Positions 36,659-48,182 of a stretch of DNA of 61,177 nucleotides are shown in pieces (positions within the stretch are counted from its first letter, which is position 1; each line of letters starts with the position of its first letter). The notes beneath the pieces were generated by a model, which had not been told where the DNA came from, did not search any database, and was given only the letters and a program-made list of their open reading frames with translations. A program made the position numbers and the translations under genes. This DNA comes from Lyophyllum atratum (lineage: Eukaryota; Basidiomycota; Agaricomycetes; Agaricales; Lyophyllaceae): contig JACGCN010000097.1 of the NCBI GenBank assembly GCA_014905825.1, forward strand, positions 1-61,177, given 5' to 3'.

Positions 36659-37630
36659 ATGGCTGAAGAACAAATCCTGAAGCTCGGCGGGGGGAGAACC
36701 ATAGCATACGCCCAGAGCGGGAATACCTCCAGCTCAATCGTCTTCATCTTCTTTCACGGCGCCTTTGGCGTCGGTGATGCCTCGAATTCGTCTCCCATAC
36801 TTGCCGCGAAGAACATCCACTTCCTCGCGCCCACCCTCCCAGGATGGGGCAACTCATCAACTACCCCAGCCGGGAAGGCATACCACGTTAGCCTAGCAGA
36901 GGACATCACAGCACTGCTCAAGCACCTCTACCCAGACGGCAAGAGCTACACGCTTTACGTTTCTGGCGGGTCCTTTGGCACGGTAGCTGCACAGATGCTC
37001 TACGGCGCACCCTTCGACATCTTTCCGCCCGGCCAGCACCTTGCAGGCTGCCTCATCCTCGCACCGTTCTCCCCGTTCCGCCACCACACAGACTATACCA
37101 AAACTATGGCGCTGCCGAACTACATGTCGATCGGTCCGCCGTCACGGTGGATTCCATTTCAACTCATACAACGCGTTGCGGTGTTGGCGATCTCGGGTAA
37201 GGTGAAGACGCAGGCGAACGCAGAGAGTTTTATCCGGGGACAGCTGCTTGATAGCATGGACGAGAAGGAGCGGGCCACGTTCAAGCGATGGAGGGAGGGT
37301 AAAGGCCGGAGTGAGGAGGAGGTGGCGAGGACGATGGCAGGGAATGTGGTGAGGAGCGTTGCAAAGACGTGGGCGGGGTTCAAGGAAATGTCGGATGTAG
37401 TTCATTCCGACTGGGGCTTCCGTCCCGACACTTTGGATACAGACCACGCCCAGAGACCCATCCTCATTGTTGCCTCACCGGGCGACACCATAGCCCCCGA
37501 TGCGATGGCCAAGTGGTTGGCTGCGACGTACAAGAACGCGAAGCTCAAGTCTATCTCCGGCGGTCACATCGCTTCTCTATATCACCAGGATAAAATCTTT
37601 GACGAGTTTCTGGACGGGGTCCAGGCATGA
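36659..37630 (+). CDS. Alpha/beta hydrolase, tandem copy 1
   Basis: Intronless alpha/beta-hydrolase-fold protein of 323 aa. Strand 3 and oxyanion region: SSIVFIFFHGAFGVGDASNS. The nucleophile elbow is GGSFGT (Gly-x-Ser-x-Gly) in LYVSGGSFGTVAAQML. The acid is probably the Asp in ILIVASPGDTIAPDAMAKWL and the base the His of GGHIASL near the C-terminus. Start at 36659 (MAEEQILKLGGGRTIAYAQS) is preferred because the fold begins there; an ATG at 36620 adds 13 residues. No signal peptide or membrane segment. It is about 530 bp upstream of a paralogue. Function is not predictable beyond a hydrolase (esterase, epoxide hydrolase or similar). Confidence 0.85.
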   Translation: MAEEQILKLGGGRTIAYAQSGNTSSSIVFIFFHGAFGVGDASNSSPILAAKNIHFLAPTLPGWGNSSTTPAGKAYHVSLAEDITALLKHLYPDGKSYTLYVSGGSFGTVAAQMLYGAPFDIFPPGQHLAGCLILAPFSPFRHHTDYTKTMALPNYMSIGPPSRWIPFQLIQRVAVLAISGKVKTQANAESFIRGQLLDSMDEKERATFKRWREGKGRSEEEVARTMAGNVVRSVAKTWAGFKEMSDVVHSDWGFRPDTLDTDHAQRPILIVASPGDTIAPDAMAKWLAATYKNAKLKSISGGHIASLYHQDKIFDEFLDGVQA

Positions 37631-38162
37631 GAATCACTACCATATACATACCATATAATTCCGTTACTGCGTCTTCTCTAACGTCCCTTACTTACAATTC
37701 TACCCGCCAGTTCCAGTTACCGGTTACCCACCCCCCACTGGCCTCCCGGTACTTTGGCCAGCCCTCCTGTTAAGTCACTGATGAATGTGTAACAGCTGCT
37801 CGCGGAACTGATCAATACCTATAGTTATGAAATGGCATCTGTCCAGCTGCTTCCCATGGCCGCCTCAGAACCCAAAAGTAGACTGGGAACGTTCTGGGGC
37901 GAGTCGAGTCACGTACAGTACAATATCAAACCGATCTCTAAGTACACGATCTTGGGGAATCGTCGATGCATCATGATCTTCTTCCATTTCGAGGGTCCTC
38001 AGGGAAAGCCCTTCGGGTCTGGAACCAACTAAGGTAATCCCTGCTGTGGCGTGACTGCTGCTCTCCCCAGACGCCCACATATAAACGACTCGCTTGCGTG
38101 GCCCTCGAGAACCTTCTTGCAGCTGTTCTGGTCGCTCCCTTGGTGAGGTGCTGCCTGCACCC
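37631..38162. other. Intergenic between the two hydrolase genes
   Basis: 532 bp with no coding frame worth reporting. It presumably includes the first gene's 3' UTR and the second gene's promoter; no repeat flanks the duplicated genes. Confidence 0.5.
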
Positions 38163-39149
38163 ATGTTGCATGTCGAAGATAAAACCCTCGTGCTGCCAGA
38201 CGGCCGCACCCTCGCCTACGCTGACAATGGGAACACGTCCAGCTCATCCCTGGTCCTCTTCCTCCATAGCGCCTTCAGCGTAGGCGATGCATCACGTCCA
38301 CCGCGTGTCCTACTCGAACGGAACGTCCACTTCGTCGCACCCTCCCTCCCAGGCTGGGGCCGGTCCACCCCCGTCCCTTCACGCTCCTCCTATGCAACCA
38401 CCCTCGCCTCAGACATCACGGCGCTAATTACACATCTCCACCCCCAGACCTCGCACAAACTGCGGCTGTACCTCTGCGCGCACTCCTTCGGCACGGTCCC
38501 CGCGCAGATGCTGTACGGCCTCCCCCACGACACGTTTCCGCTCGGCCGCCAGCTCGCGGCCCTCGTGCTCCTCGCGCCGCATTCGCCTCCGCACTGCCAC
38601 GCGGAGTACGGGCGCGCCATGACGTGGCCGGGATACATCATGGCCGGCCCGCTCGCGCGTTACATGCCTTTCAACCTCGTCATGCACCTCGTGCGGGTAC
38701 TCATTGCGGGTCAGTTTTCCTCTGAGCTTACGGCAGAAGCCTTCATGCGCAGAAGCATGGCGGCGGCAATGGACGAGGAGGAGCGTGACATGTTGGTGCA
38801 ATGGAAGGAGGAGCAGGGGGTGAGCGAAGGTCAGTTCGAACGCGAAGTGGGACGAAACGCGTTTCGGAGCGTAACACACAGCTGGCGTGGCTTCCTGGAT
38901 ATTCCGGCCATATACCACTCGGGCTGGGGACAGTTCTTCCCACCGAACATCGAAAGTGGCTGTCCTGTGCTTGTCGTCTCCTCTCAAAATGATTACGTGG
39001 CCCCGGCGGCGATGGCACAATGGCTCGCGAGCACTTACACCTCTGCGCGACTCAAAAATATACAAGGAAGCCATTTCTCTGCCTTCTTCCACCTGGACGA
39101 CATATGGAACGAGGTCTTCGGGATGGAGCCATCACTACTTGACTACTAG
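38163..39149 (+). CDS. Alpha/beta hydrolase, tandem copy 2
   Basis: Intronless paralogue of the preceding gene, 328 aa, same order of blocks: LVLPDGRTLAYADNGNTSSS, VLFLHSAFSVGDASRPP, NVHFVAPSLPGWGRSTPVP, then LYLCAHSFGTVPAQMLYG. The nucleophile elbow is AHSFG where copy 1 has GGSFG, so the first Gly is replaced by Ala-His; the Ser is kept. Acid candidate: Asp in VLVVSSQNDYVAPAAMAQWL. Base: His in GSHFSAFFH. The start at 38163 (MLHVEDKTLV) aligns with copy 1; no upstream ATG extends the conserved part. The coding GC content is clearly higher than that of copy 1. Confidence 0.85.
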   Translation: MLHVEDKTLVLPDGRTLAYADNGNTSSSSLVLFLHSAFSVGDASRPPRVLLERNVHFVAPSLPGWGRSTPVPSRSSYATTLASDITALITHLHPQTSHKLRLYLCAHSFGTVPAQMLYGLPHDTFPLGRQLAALVLLAPHSPPHCHAEYGRAMTWPGYIMAGPLARYMPFNLVMHLVRVLIAGQFSSELTAEAFMRRSMAAAMDEEERDMLVQWKEEQGVSEGQFEREVGRNAFRSVTHSWRGFLDIPAIYHSGWGQFFPPNIESGCPVLVVSSQNDYVAPAAMAQWLASTYTSARLKNIQGSHFSAFFHLDDIWNEVFGMEPSLLDY

Positions 39150-39277
39150 AGCAGAAGCGCAAGTCGCTTGGTAAAAACATCGGATTTCCATTCGTACAAA
39201 TCGAGCAGATACAGGATATAAATCGAGCACATAGCACGGACTAAGTAATTTGCATGTAAATAGAGCAATAGACATAA

Positions 39278-41162
39278 CTAATCCTGCAATTCCAACTCCC
39301 TCCGGATAATCTCCCTAACCTCTCTAAGGCCGCCGGCTTCCCGTTTAACCCTCCTGGGGCTCCGTGTGACAAGTTCTTCGGCGCTTTCGTGTTTTCCCCT
39401 GATGGCACCAGGACTAGGGGGCGCCTTGAGCTGCTGCTTGCGGGGACTGCCTTCCGCGTTGGCTGAAGTCATGGCAGCATTGGCAGCAGGCATTTCGAGC
39501 CACTCCTCTCCAGCGATGTTGAGCTCTTTGACAAAGAAAGGACAGAGATTGGACAGCATCGAGAGTGATTCGTTCGCTTCCGCGGCTGATATGGGTACAG
39601 GGGAGGATTTGATGACTGCCGTCACTACTTCGGGGGTCGGTAATGCCCGACGTTTCCGTGCAGTGGGCGTTGTAGAGGACCCTGTGACAGGGGTAGAGAA
39701 GAGCCTGTCGAACGTTGAGCATACGTTTTACGACGTAGTTAGATAAAACTTACATCCAGACACTCTCCGCCACTCCACCGAGGCGGCCCAGTAGGCAACG
39801 TCGTCTCATTTCCTCCTGTCCCATTTTCATTATCTGGTCCCGGGTGAGCTTACCACCTTTTACCTCGCTGCTAGGAGCTTTAGTGGGAGATGCAGTCAAA
39901 GATCGTTGACGAATACGCTCATAGAGAGCCTGGCGACGAGAGCTAGTGGGTGTTTGCGGAACAGTAGCGGCATTGTCACCTTTCTGGTGAACAGGGGTAG
40001 AAGGGTCAAAAACAGATTCGGACTTCAGAGATGTAGTAGGTGTGCGGGGAGAGAATAGATCGGTGACTTTGTCACGGCGAGATGGAGTTTGAGGGAATAA
40101 AATAGAACTCTTGGTGGGTGATTTTGAAGCAGATGTGACGGGAAAGGGAACAGCAAATTCCCGAAGAGCACGTTTGACGGGGGACTTGGTGGGCGATCTG
40201 GATGGAGAGGATGGAGGTCCAGGCAAAGAAAAAGAAGCAATCGCGCCTTTTGGAGAGGCAGAGGCCAGGGTGCGAGTGAGGGCGGAGATCTTGACCGGCA
40301 TAGCCAGCTCAGACAGGCCGGCGAGGGGGATTTGAGGAACGACAGACGCGTCAGAGTGGAGCTGGGACGAAATAACGCGTCAACCATGAAGACTATGGCT
40401 TGAAATGGAAGAAGACGCGTACCTCCGCCCACCGCTTCAACTTGTCATGGAATTCTGAACGGCGAGTTTCCGAAGCGGCGGTCCAGCGCGCAACAGCTGC
40501 CATACCGCCTCCCATATCCTTGTCAATGTCCATCTCGACTTCAATCCCAATCCCGTAAGCGGGCACTCGTTTTCTGTCGCGTTTTGAGTGATGAGTTGTC
40601 GGGCTGATAACAAGTCCCATGCCCCCGCGGGACCATTCCCCCGACGCGGTTGCGCCTGGGGAGGGTGGACTAATTAGAAAGGGATTCTCCTCCTCATCGG
40701 CAGCAGAAGCCACTTGTTTTTTATCTGTGGGCAGCGATTTGGCATCCCATTCCCATATCCAGCAAAGCCTGCTGAGGTCGTCGATGTCGAATTGAGACGT
40801 CAGGCCGGTATAAGTCGTTAGCGACAGGTGATTAAGCACATTGCGGACTATGCCAGTATCTGATGTGGGCGATACGGCGCACGTTGCCAGTGCGTGTGAC
40901 AGAGCGTGCTGAAGGGCGGTTTGAATACGGTAAAGGCGGGCAAGGTGGTCTGGAATTTCAGCCTTTCCTTTGGCGCGTCGTGAAGAAGTTGGAGGCGGGG
41001 TAGGTGGCCTAAGGAGGTCCCTGGTAAGGAAATAGAATACAAATGTGTAGATCAAACATACGCAAAACGGAGCTTCTTGGGGGTGAAAGTTGTGTCATCG
41101 TCAACTGGAGGACCGCGTTTCTTCCGGGGAGAAAGCTCCAGAGATCCATAGATGTCCGACAT
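39278..41162 (-). CDS. CDT1: DNA replication licensing factor Cdt1
   Basis: Loads Mcm2-7 onto origins with Cdc6 and ORC. It begins [20 protein letters not shown] with a basic cluster, followed by the middle winged-helix region [40 protein letters not shown] and [15 protein letters not shown] Ser/Pro-rich linker has many SPTK/SPxK sites ([16 protein letters not shown]), candidate CDK targets. The C-terminal domain reads [20 protein letters not shown] and [14 protein letters not shown], then [15 protein letters not shown] and [14 protein letters not shown]. About four exons. Divergent from the second oxidoreductase gene, 225 bp between starts. The conserved blocks make the identification firm; the family diverges in length. 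Confidence 0.85.
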
Positions 41163-41387
41163 TATATTCAGGCCCGCTGTGAGATGGAGGAGGAGAAGAA
41201 GAAGAAATAAAAAGCAAGGTGTCGCGGGTGAAGAGCAAGAGTGAGTTTAGAGTTGGACGGCGGCGCGAACAATACAGGCACGACAACGTGACCACCGTGT
41301 GGCTCGACGGGCCGGGGCAGGCCGGGGCCATATCTCTCCGCTTCCGCCATCCTCATCTCCGAGCCAAATCTTCATTCTCTTGCACAA

Positions 41388-42739
41388 TGTCAAAACCTAT
41401 TAATACGTGCGTCCTGGGCGTTGGCCTCGCAGGACTGACATTCCACGTCCCTTTCATCCTCGCGCTTCCCCATGTCTTCTCCTTGCATTCTGTCCTCGAG
41501 CGGAATCCCCAATCGACTGGCGGAAAAGTGCACGATCGCTTCGGTGTCGCAGTGAAAATCCACCGAACACTGGCGGGGGTTCTTAATGACCCAGAGGTTG
41601 AGCTTGTCATTGTCGGCACGCCCAATGAGACCCACTATTCCTTTGCCAAAGCAGCTTTGGAGGCAGGAAAGCATGGTGGGTAACGCAAGATAATTTATTC
41701 CTAGCTACTCTTTCTCAAGCTGCGTAGTGCTGGTTGATAAACCCATCACTGCCACTGTCGAAGAAGCCAAGGAGCTCGGAAATCTTGCTCGTTCCAAGGG
41801 CTTGGTTCTGTACGCCTTCCAGAACCGCCGATGGGACTCTGATTTTCTCGCATTCAAACGCCTACTTGCCTTGCCTGAATCATCACCTCAGTCTCTAGGC
41901 ACCCTCCTGGAGTTTGAATCGCAGTGAGAAATCACTGCTCCAATGATTTAGCTATTGGTGCCTGATGATATTCCAGTTTCGACCGTTATCGCAAGGGTTT
42001 GAAGGGGACATGGAAGGATGAGCCGCGACAGGCGGCAGGTCAAACTTATGACCTGGGTGCCCATCTCATCGACCAAGCATTGACGCTCTTTGGGAGGCCG
42101 GAGAAAGTTACAGCGTTTATCCAGAACACTAGGGGAGTGGGCAGCCCTGAAGTCGATGATACTGTAAGCTTCCACCCTCTGTGTAGTCTATTGACTGTCC
42201 ACCGACCTTGCCGGTGTTGATCAGTTCACTATCCACTTCCACTACCCCGCGAGTCCGCCCCGTCCTTACCCGTTCACCGCTATATTGAGAGCCCATATCC
42301 TCTCTGTCCGCTCGCCACAGCTTCGTTATATCGTCCGCGGCATTCAGGGAACCTACACGAAGTATGGCCTAGATATTCAAGAAGATCAGCTCAAAGTGAT
42401 CCCCTCGCCGCAAGCCATTCTGGATGAAACCTATGGCAAAGAGCCCGATTCCATCTGGGGAACCGTGGAGAACATCGAAGCCGATAATGTCACTGTCAGA
42501 AAGTCCATGTAAGTTGCGTTCATCCCTTAAGCTCAGCTCAAATTCACCGAGAATCTTCCAGTTGGCCGTCAACGGAACGAGGTCAGTACATCGAGCTATT
42601 CAAGAACCTAGGGGCCACAATTCGAAAGGAGGCGGAACAAGCGGTGAAATGGGAGGAGGCAACTGCTGTGATTGAAATGATTGAGCTCGCTCACAAGAGC
42701 TCAAGGGAAGGGGTAACTGTTAGTGTACCCAAGTTGTAA
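41388..42739 (+). CDS. Gfo/Idh/MocA-family oxidoreductase (YhhX/YdgJ-like)
   Basis: Second, distinct member of the Gfo/Idh/MocA family. Rossmann region: INTCVLGVGLAGLTFHVPFI and VELVIVGTPNETHYSFAKAA. The lysine motif is HVLVDKPITATVEEAKELGN, with NRRWDSDFLAFKRLL and FESHFDRYRKGLKGTWKDEP following. GQTYDLGAHLIDQALTLFGR holds the Asp/His pair of the catalytic loop. The C-terminal domain runs VDDTFTIHFHYPA, IVRGIQGTYTKYGLDIQEDQ and IWPSTERGQYIELFKNLG. Five or six exons, all GT-AG. It lacks the Cys cluster of the other oxidoreductase in this window and is closer to bacterial YhhX/YdgJ-type enzymes. Substrate unknown. Confidence 0.88.
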
Positions 42740-42806
42740 TGCGTAATGTCACATGACCACTCTGGAATACCCAGCGCAACGTGGAAGCATTCCATGCACA
42801 ACCTCC

Positions 42807-44514
42807 ATGTCGCTCGTTGAACTGCGTGTCGAGCTTCCAGCCTACGCACATTCATTTCTAGTCAAGGTTCCCTCGACGTCCACAATCAGCGATGTCAAGC
42901 AGGAGATCTTCAATTCATGCATAGGAAGCCCGCGGGTCGATGGCCAGAGAATCATCTGGCGAGGCCGTTATCTCGTCGACCACGAGAAAGTCGATGAGCT
43001 CTGGAAGGTCTGTTGCCTTACATGCTGCTTACCTTCATCACAGTTTGGCTTACCTGCTTCATAGTCTCCTGATGAGCCACGAATCGTTCATCTCGCCGTC
43101 CATCCTTCCGCTTGGTCATCATCTCCACCGGAGATCCCGCCACCCGCACGAGCACCCACCCCACCTCCCAGCATGCCCCTCCTGGCTCACCAGAATTTGG
43201 CTCCGCCCCGACCGCGAATGCGTCCTACGCCTACTGTCGCTGCCGCTGCAGCGGACACGCCCCACCCTCTAGCATATGTCTTATTTAAACACCAGGCTGC
43301 TCTGGCTGCCCTCTCGAGCGATACACCAGTGCAGACAAGCAAGGGTGACCAAAGTGCATTGCGAACCTTGTCAGTCCAGGCAGTTGAAAGGCACGGTTGG
43401 ATGTGGCCAGCTATCCTAGATGAAGAGTTTCCACCCTCCTCTGAAGGAGGACTGAAATACGAACGTGTCTCCATCGAGTCAGTGCTACTAGTCTTTGTAA
43501 GGATTGTTTCATGCTAATTCTACCCCCTCCAGAGGCCAAAACTTTCTATCACTCACTACTCCCTCGGAATCGCCAACACTATTGCAGCTTCACGCCCTGG
43601 AAGTCCTCTCATACACATTCTCTTTACTTGCGATACCAATTTCCAATACAACCAACACCCGCACTGTCCCGTCCCAAACCGTACCTATACCGCCTAATGT
43701 CAACATGCTGCTCCAGCAGCTCGGCTTGCCCCAGCTGCGCGTGGCACAGAATCAGAACCAAAACCCTAATCCAAACCAGATCATACCCGCACTTCGCGAG
43801 ATGCCCCTGCGACCACTCTTAGCGCCCCTTGTGATGCTCGCCTTTCGGACCCTGCTCTTACTCTACTTTGTTGCGCCAGCACGGAAGCCAATATTTGGTG
43901 TTCTCATCCTCGCTTGGATGCTGTATGAGATATGGCGGCCTATCCGGAACGGCCTTATCCGTGGCTTGCGTGCTGCCGCTGCTGAGAACCAACAGAATCG
44001 GCCGCACCCCCCGGCGGCCGCCCAGCAACCTCCTCAGAATGCCCAGCAAGGCCAAAACCCACCTGTCGAAGTACCAAGGCCTCAGCAAAACGCACCTGGG
44101 GGAGGTGCAGCGGCTCAAATCGATTTGCAGGCCGGAGCTGTTTTAGATGCCCTCGCCAATGTAAATATCGCGGCAGAAGATCGTGTTCTCGACGAAATTC
44201 GCGGAACCAGTACAGCAGAGCCCACTTTCTCGCACAAACTAGGGACCTTACTCAATCTGCTCGTGACTACTATCCACCCGGCGGTCTGGAATAGACGGAG
44301 GGTGGCTCTCAGACGGAGGGAGGGGAGAATTAGGACGGAAGCAGCTGTTCGCGACGCCGACCCTCCAGCTGAAACAGAGGGCGAGAATATCGCCAATGAC
44401 GCCAGAGCACGGCTTCGCAACCAGCTGCTCGAACAGTACAATCGGCGCCCCCGATGGATCCGCGAATACATGGAGCGCGTAGTCGCTGCTGAATGGGTGG
44501 ACGATTCTGATTAG
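42807..44514 (+). CDS. Ubiquitin-like domain membrane protein (HERP/Usa1-like)
   Basis: An N-terminal ubiquitin-like fold (SLVELRVELPAYAHSFLVKV, STSTISDVKQEIF, RVDGQRIIWRGRYLVDHEKV) leads to a Pro-rich linker and QAVERHGWMWPAILDEEFPP. The third exon has a paired hydrophobic segment, PLVMLAFRTLLLLYFVAP and KPIFGVLILAWMLYEIWRPI, a likely membrane hairpin, then a Gln/Pro/Asn-rich linker and a C-terminal Arg-rich helix. This layout resembles HERP/Usa1, ER proteins that organise Hrd1 ubiquitin ligase complexes; the assignment is by architecture. Three exons, all GT-AG. The start at 42807 is favoured; an in-frame ATG at 42753 adds 18 residues. Confidence 0.72.
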
Positions 44515-44796
44515 AAATGTATTGGTTGGTAGGTAATGATGTACTACAAGTTACGGTTGGAACGAGTGTATGATGTTGGATTGAATGACACCTTGTTTGA
44601 CATGGAGGCACTGCGCAGGCGCCATTGATGCTTTGTTGAAGATGAAACGGCCTTTGAGTCTGAGCTCGAGGGCCCAGGGGAAAGTACAATGGGCGGGAGC
44701 ACGTGGGATATTGATTGTACTTACGCTTTCCTGTAAATAGTTCCGTTGACAGTCAATTTCAACTTCCTACCCCAACCACGATCGTCTACGCCGGCC

Positions 44797-46320
44797 ATGT
44801 CGACCTTTGACAGCCTCGTCAAGGACCTCACTCGCGATGTCCATCGCGTCCAGCCCAAGGATGCTCTTCAGTTCTGCGCGAGTTGGTTCCAGTCTCGTCT
44901 GGAGGAGCAGCGAGCGCGTACGCGTGATGTTCTCGCGAACGCTAACCAGCGCCGCTCGTTCGCCGTCGATCTCCCCAGCCATATATACACTGATTCACCA
45001 CTAAATCTGACGGAATCCTCATCCTCATCCCATCTCTTTCCCAATCACAGCCAGCGTTCATCTCTGCGCCAGAGCATCGCGGAGAGTCCATTTGGCATGC
45101 TGAACGTCCCAGGGAACGCGCTGCTTTCAAACGACGAGGTCTCCCCATCTTACAACTACGATCGCCACGAGCTTCCTCCCACTTCTCCCCTAACCACGGC
45201 AAATCCGTTCGCCAATTTCGATCCTGCGACCCCCACGTCCCATAACCCTGGAGATTACCTTCATCCCCCAACTTCCGCGATATTTGCACGCCGCACGTCT
45301 GTTTCTGCGGAATCTATTGCCGTGGACAGCAGCACCGATGAACCTCTACCCGTCTATCCAAAGACGTCCGACCAGATTCGCCGCATTAAGGCATCCATCG
45401 CAAACAACTTCATATTCCGCGATCTCGACGAAGAGCAAGAGACAGGCGTCCTAAATGCCATGAGGGAACTCAATGTTGAAAGGAATGAGGTCGTCATTCG
45501 ACAGGGGGACGTCGGGGAGTACTTTTATGTTGTGGAGTCTGGCCTCCTTCACTGCTATATCCGTCCTGACCCACTCCCCCCTACATGGCTTACCGATAGC
45601 CAGTCGTCGACTGCTCTGAACCCGGAACACATGTTCATCCAGCCTGGATATCACCCCGAGTTTGGCAAGCAGGTCGCAGAGTGCAAGCCGGGAAGATCGT
45701 TCGGTGAACTCGCTTTGATGTACGGTCACCCGCGCGCCGCGACGGTATTATCGATCGAACCGTCGACACTCTGGTCCCTGGACCGGATAACGTTCCGCAC
45801 TATTATCCTCAAGGCAGCTCATCGGCGAAGGACTATGTATGAACAGTTCTTGTCTACAGTGACGCTGCTCTCCTCCCTCGACGCTCCTGAGAGGAGTAAA
45901 ATTGCGGATGCTCTGGTTAGCAAAGTATACCATGATGGTGAGGCTGTTGTGCGGCAGGGCGAGATGGGTGACACGTTCTTCTTCGTCGAAGAGGGTGAAG
46001 CAGTGGTGACGAAGTTGCAGCAAAGCGAGGAGGGGCATGTTCAGGAAATTACTGTCGGTCATCTTGTCAAAGGAGACTACTTTGGCGGTGAGTTATTGTA
46101 TCCTTTTATCGGCGTTGAGCACGGTTACTTATGACTATGTCATACAGAACTCTCCCTGTTACGCCGCGCCCCGCGCGCCGCTACCGTCAGCGCGGTGCAA
46201 CGAGAAAGACCCGTTGCGCAACCTCGATTGAAGGTCGCAGCTCTAGATGCGCCTGCGTTCACTCGGCTCCTCGGACCGCTCCGCGAAATCATGGAGCGCA
46301 AGGCTGGGGAGACTTATTGA
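44797..46320 (+). CDS. BCY1: cAMP-dependent protein kinase regulatory subunit
   Basis: Regulatory subunit of PKA. Two exons (44797-46087, 46148-46320) give 487 aa. The N-terminal dimerisation/docking domain is DSLVKDLTRDVHRVQPKDAL and the following helix. After a disordered linker comes the inhibitory sequence FARRTSVSAES, with RRTS as an autophosphorylation-type site. Two cyclic-nucleotide-binding domains follow. The first has the phosphate-binding cassette FGELALMYGHPRAATV; the second has FGELSLLRRAPRAATVSAV. Both keep the Glu and Arg that contact cAMP. The C-terminal end is LGPLREIMERKAGETY. The single intron splits Gly in FG|EL of the second cassette. Confidence 0.95.
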
Positions 46321-47329
46321 GTTTATCTTGTGATGCTGGCTATGTAGTCTGTACTGTTCCTAGTGGGATTTTCTAGCGGGGATGCCTAGCTGTCTGTATC
46401 GATGTTCTATATTTGTATTCTTGGTGTTGTTTATCATGGAACTTTTGACCAAATACCGTTCCAACTTAGGTCCAACTGTGTCTGTCTTGAGCGCTGCGTT
46501 CACCATCTTCACTTGATCTTTGCAATTACTGGTCTGTACCGCTCTTCGGTTAATGGGAAGCTCCATATAACACAGATAATCGCAAGTTCTTTCATGCTGT
46601 AGATGTCACCAAGAATGCCCTTTGTGCTGCTGGCTGGGGTTGCCCTCCTGATGTTCAGCACAGCCTGCACTCTCGCATCATGACCTCTGGAGTCTGCTGC
46701 TATTATTTATAGCTTCCGAAGGTTAACCGTTAAATGTTAGACTCCATATCGCGATGCCAACGAGAGGATCACGCGTTCGGTATATTGATGCGCTCCACAC
46801 GCCCCACCATTCACGTTGTTCGCGTGGAGTGAGAACAATGCAAAACAGCGACCATGCCACCCATCTTGCCTTTTGAGTTTTCCCTTTCATCCCCGCCTCT
46901 TCCCCGATACCCATATCTATCTCATTGTTGTTTGACGGGCAGACACTGTCCCTCAGGCTCCTGTAAACTTGAGCTACATATAGCACGCCACGCTCCTTTA
47001 ACACCTTACCCCCTGTACACCTTATGCACCGGATCCGATCTGTCCGGGCTCACGCTGAGAGGCGAGCCATCTTGCCAAATGGTGAGTCTTTCGATATTAT
47101 TTACAAACGCCTTCCTCACCTCCCGGGCGATAGTCTTGACGGATGTCCTGTAAGCAGATCTCTCTCTCAAAATCGACGCGTTATTGAACCTTTCGTGATG
47201 CAGTGGCAGCGATCTTCCAACGCCCACCCCCCTTAGCCTAGGTCTGCCTGATTTAACAAGTTTGATCCCACTGCACCCACTGTAAGTTGTTCCTTCTCAC
47301 CCAAGGGTGAAGGCGTTGCTAATCCATAG
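46321..47329. other. 1-kb stretch upstream of membrane-protein gene
   Basis: No coding exon can be placed with confidence. The N-terminus of the downstream membrane protein may lie here, but no signal peptide or ectodomain motif was readable. Pyrimidine-rich patches around 46880-46940 could be promoter or intron sequence. Confidence 0.4.
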
Positions 47330-48182
47330 GTCCCTATCCAGTACCACTTCTGCTTCAGGATCGTTGAGCGAGTACGTGATCTTTCCCTTGACACTCTCCC
47401 CGTTTTCACGAAGGTTTACCAGTTCTTCTTCCTCTTCTGTTGCTACTAGCACGTCTTCGTCCTCGTCTTCCTCGTCCTCGGTCCAGAGCAGCTCCAGCAT
47501 CCCGACTTCCACCCAGTCTCCCACTCCCACGCCTGCGCCGTCGGTTTTTGAAACGACTTCCGGTGGCAAGGTGCACACGATTACAACATTCACGGATGCG
47601 GCCCCTTCCAGTACTCAGAGTGCTGTCCCACCCCCCAAGGGCTTCCTTCAGAACAAAGTTCTCTCCGGAGTGGTATTTTCCCTCGTCGGTCTCATTGGCC
47701 TCGTCATCATCCTCGCCATCGCTACATTCGCTCTCAGGCGCAAGCGAAACAACAAACTCCAGAACGAGGCGCTCTCCTTTGATCCATCGTCAACTATGGA
47801 CTCCACTCACCACTATGGTTCGGAGAAAGGCCGCTTCTCCATGGGCTTCGGCAGCCCCAGGACTAGCGATGATCACAATAATCATGGAGCAACAGGCTAT
47901 GGCAATACCTTCGGGGCCAACCACCCACAAGGCCGTCGTCCGGAGCAGGACATGAGCTTCCCACAGCCACCTGCGCGAGTCCTCAGTCCCCAGGGCTATG
48001 CTCGTGGTGGATCTGGGGAGAATCTGCCCCCTCCCGGTGTCCCAGAAGGCATCAACTGGGGCCCGAGCCTCACGTCCTTCACTGCTCCCCTTCCCCCCAC
48101 TTTCGGGGCCTCTAACCAGACCGAGAACACTGTCGACGAGCGCACTCAGTCACAGAACAGGATTCTCAAGGTCCGTCATTGA
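47330..48182 (+). CDS. Ser-rich single-pass membrane protein, N-terminus unresolved
   Basis: The readable part begins in a long Ser/Thr-rich ectodomain-like run at about 47415-47600, followed by FETTSGGKVHTITTFTDAA. A strong transmembrane helix follows, VLSGVVFSLVGLIGLVIILA, with stop-transfer residues LRRKRNNK just after it. The cytosolic tail is Gly/Pro/Ser-rich and includes GSEKGRFSMGFGSPRTSDDH and VPEGINWGPSLTSF. The arrangement resembles fungal WSC/Mid2-like cell-surface proteins. A possible 42-nt intron at about 47369-47410 (GTACGT...AAG) lies in the first portion. Start and any signal peptide could not be placed, so the left boundary is provisional and the gene may be incomplete. Confidence 0.55.
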
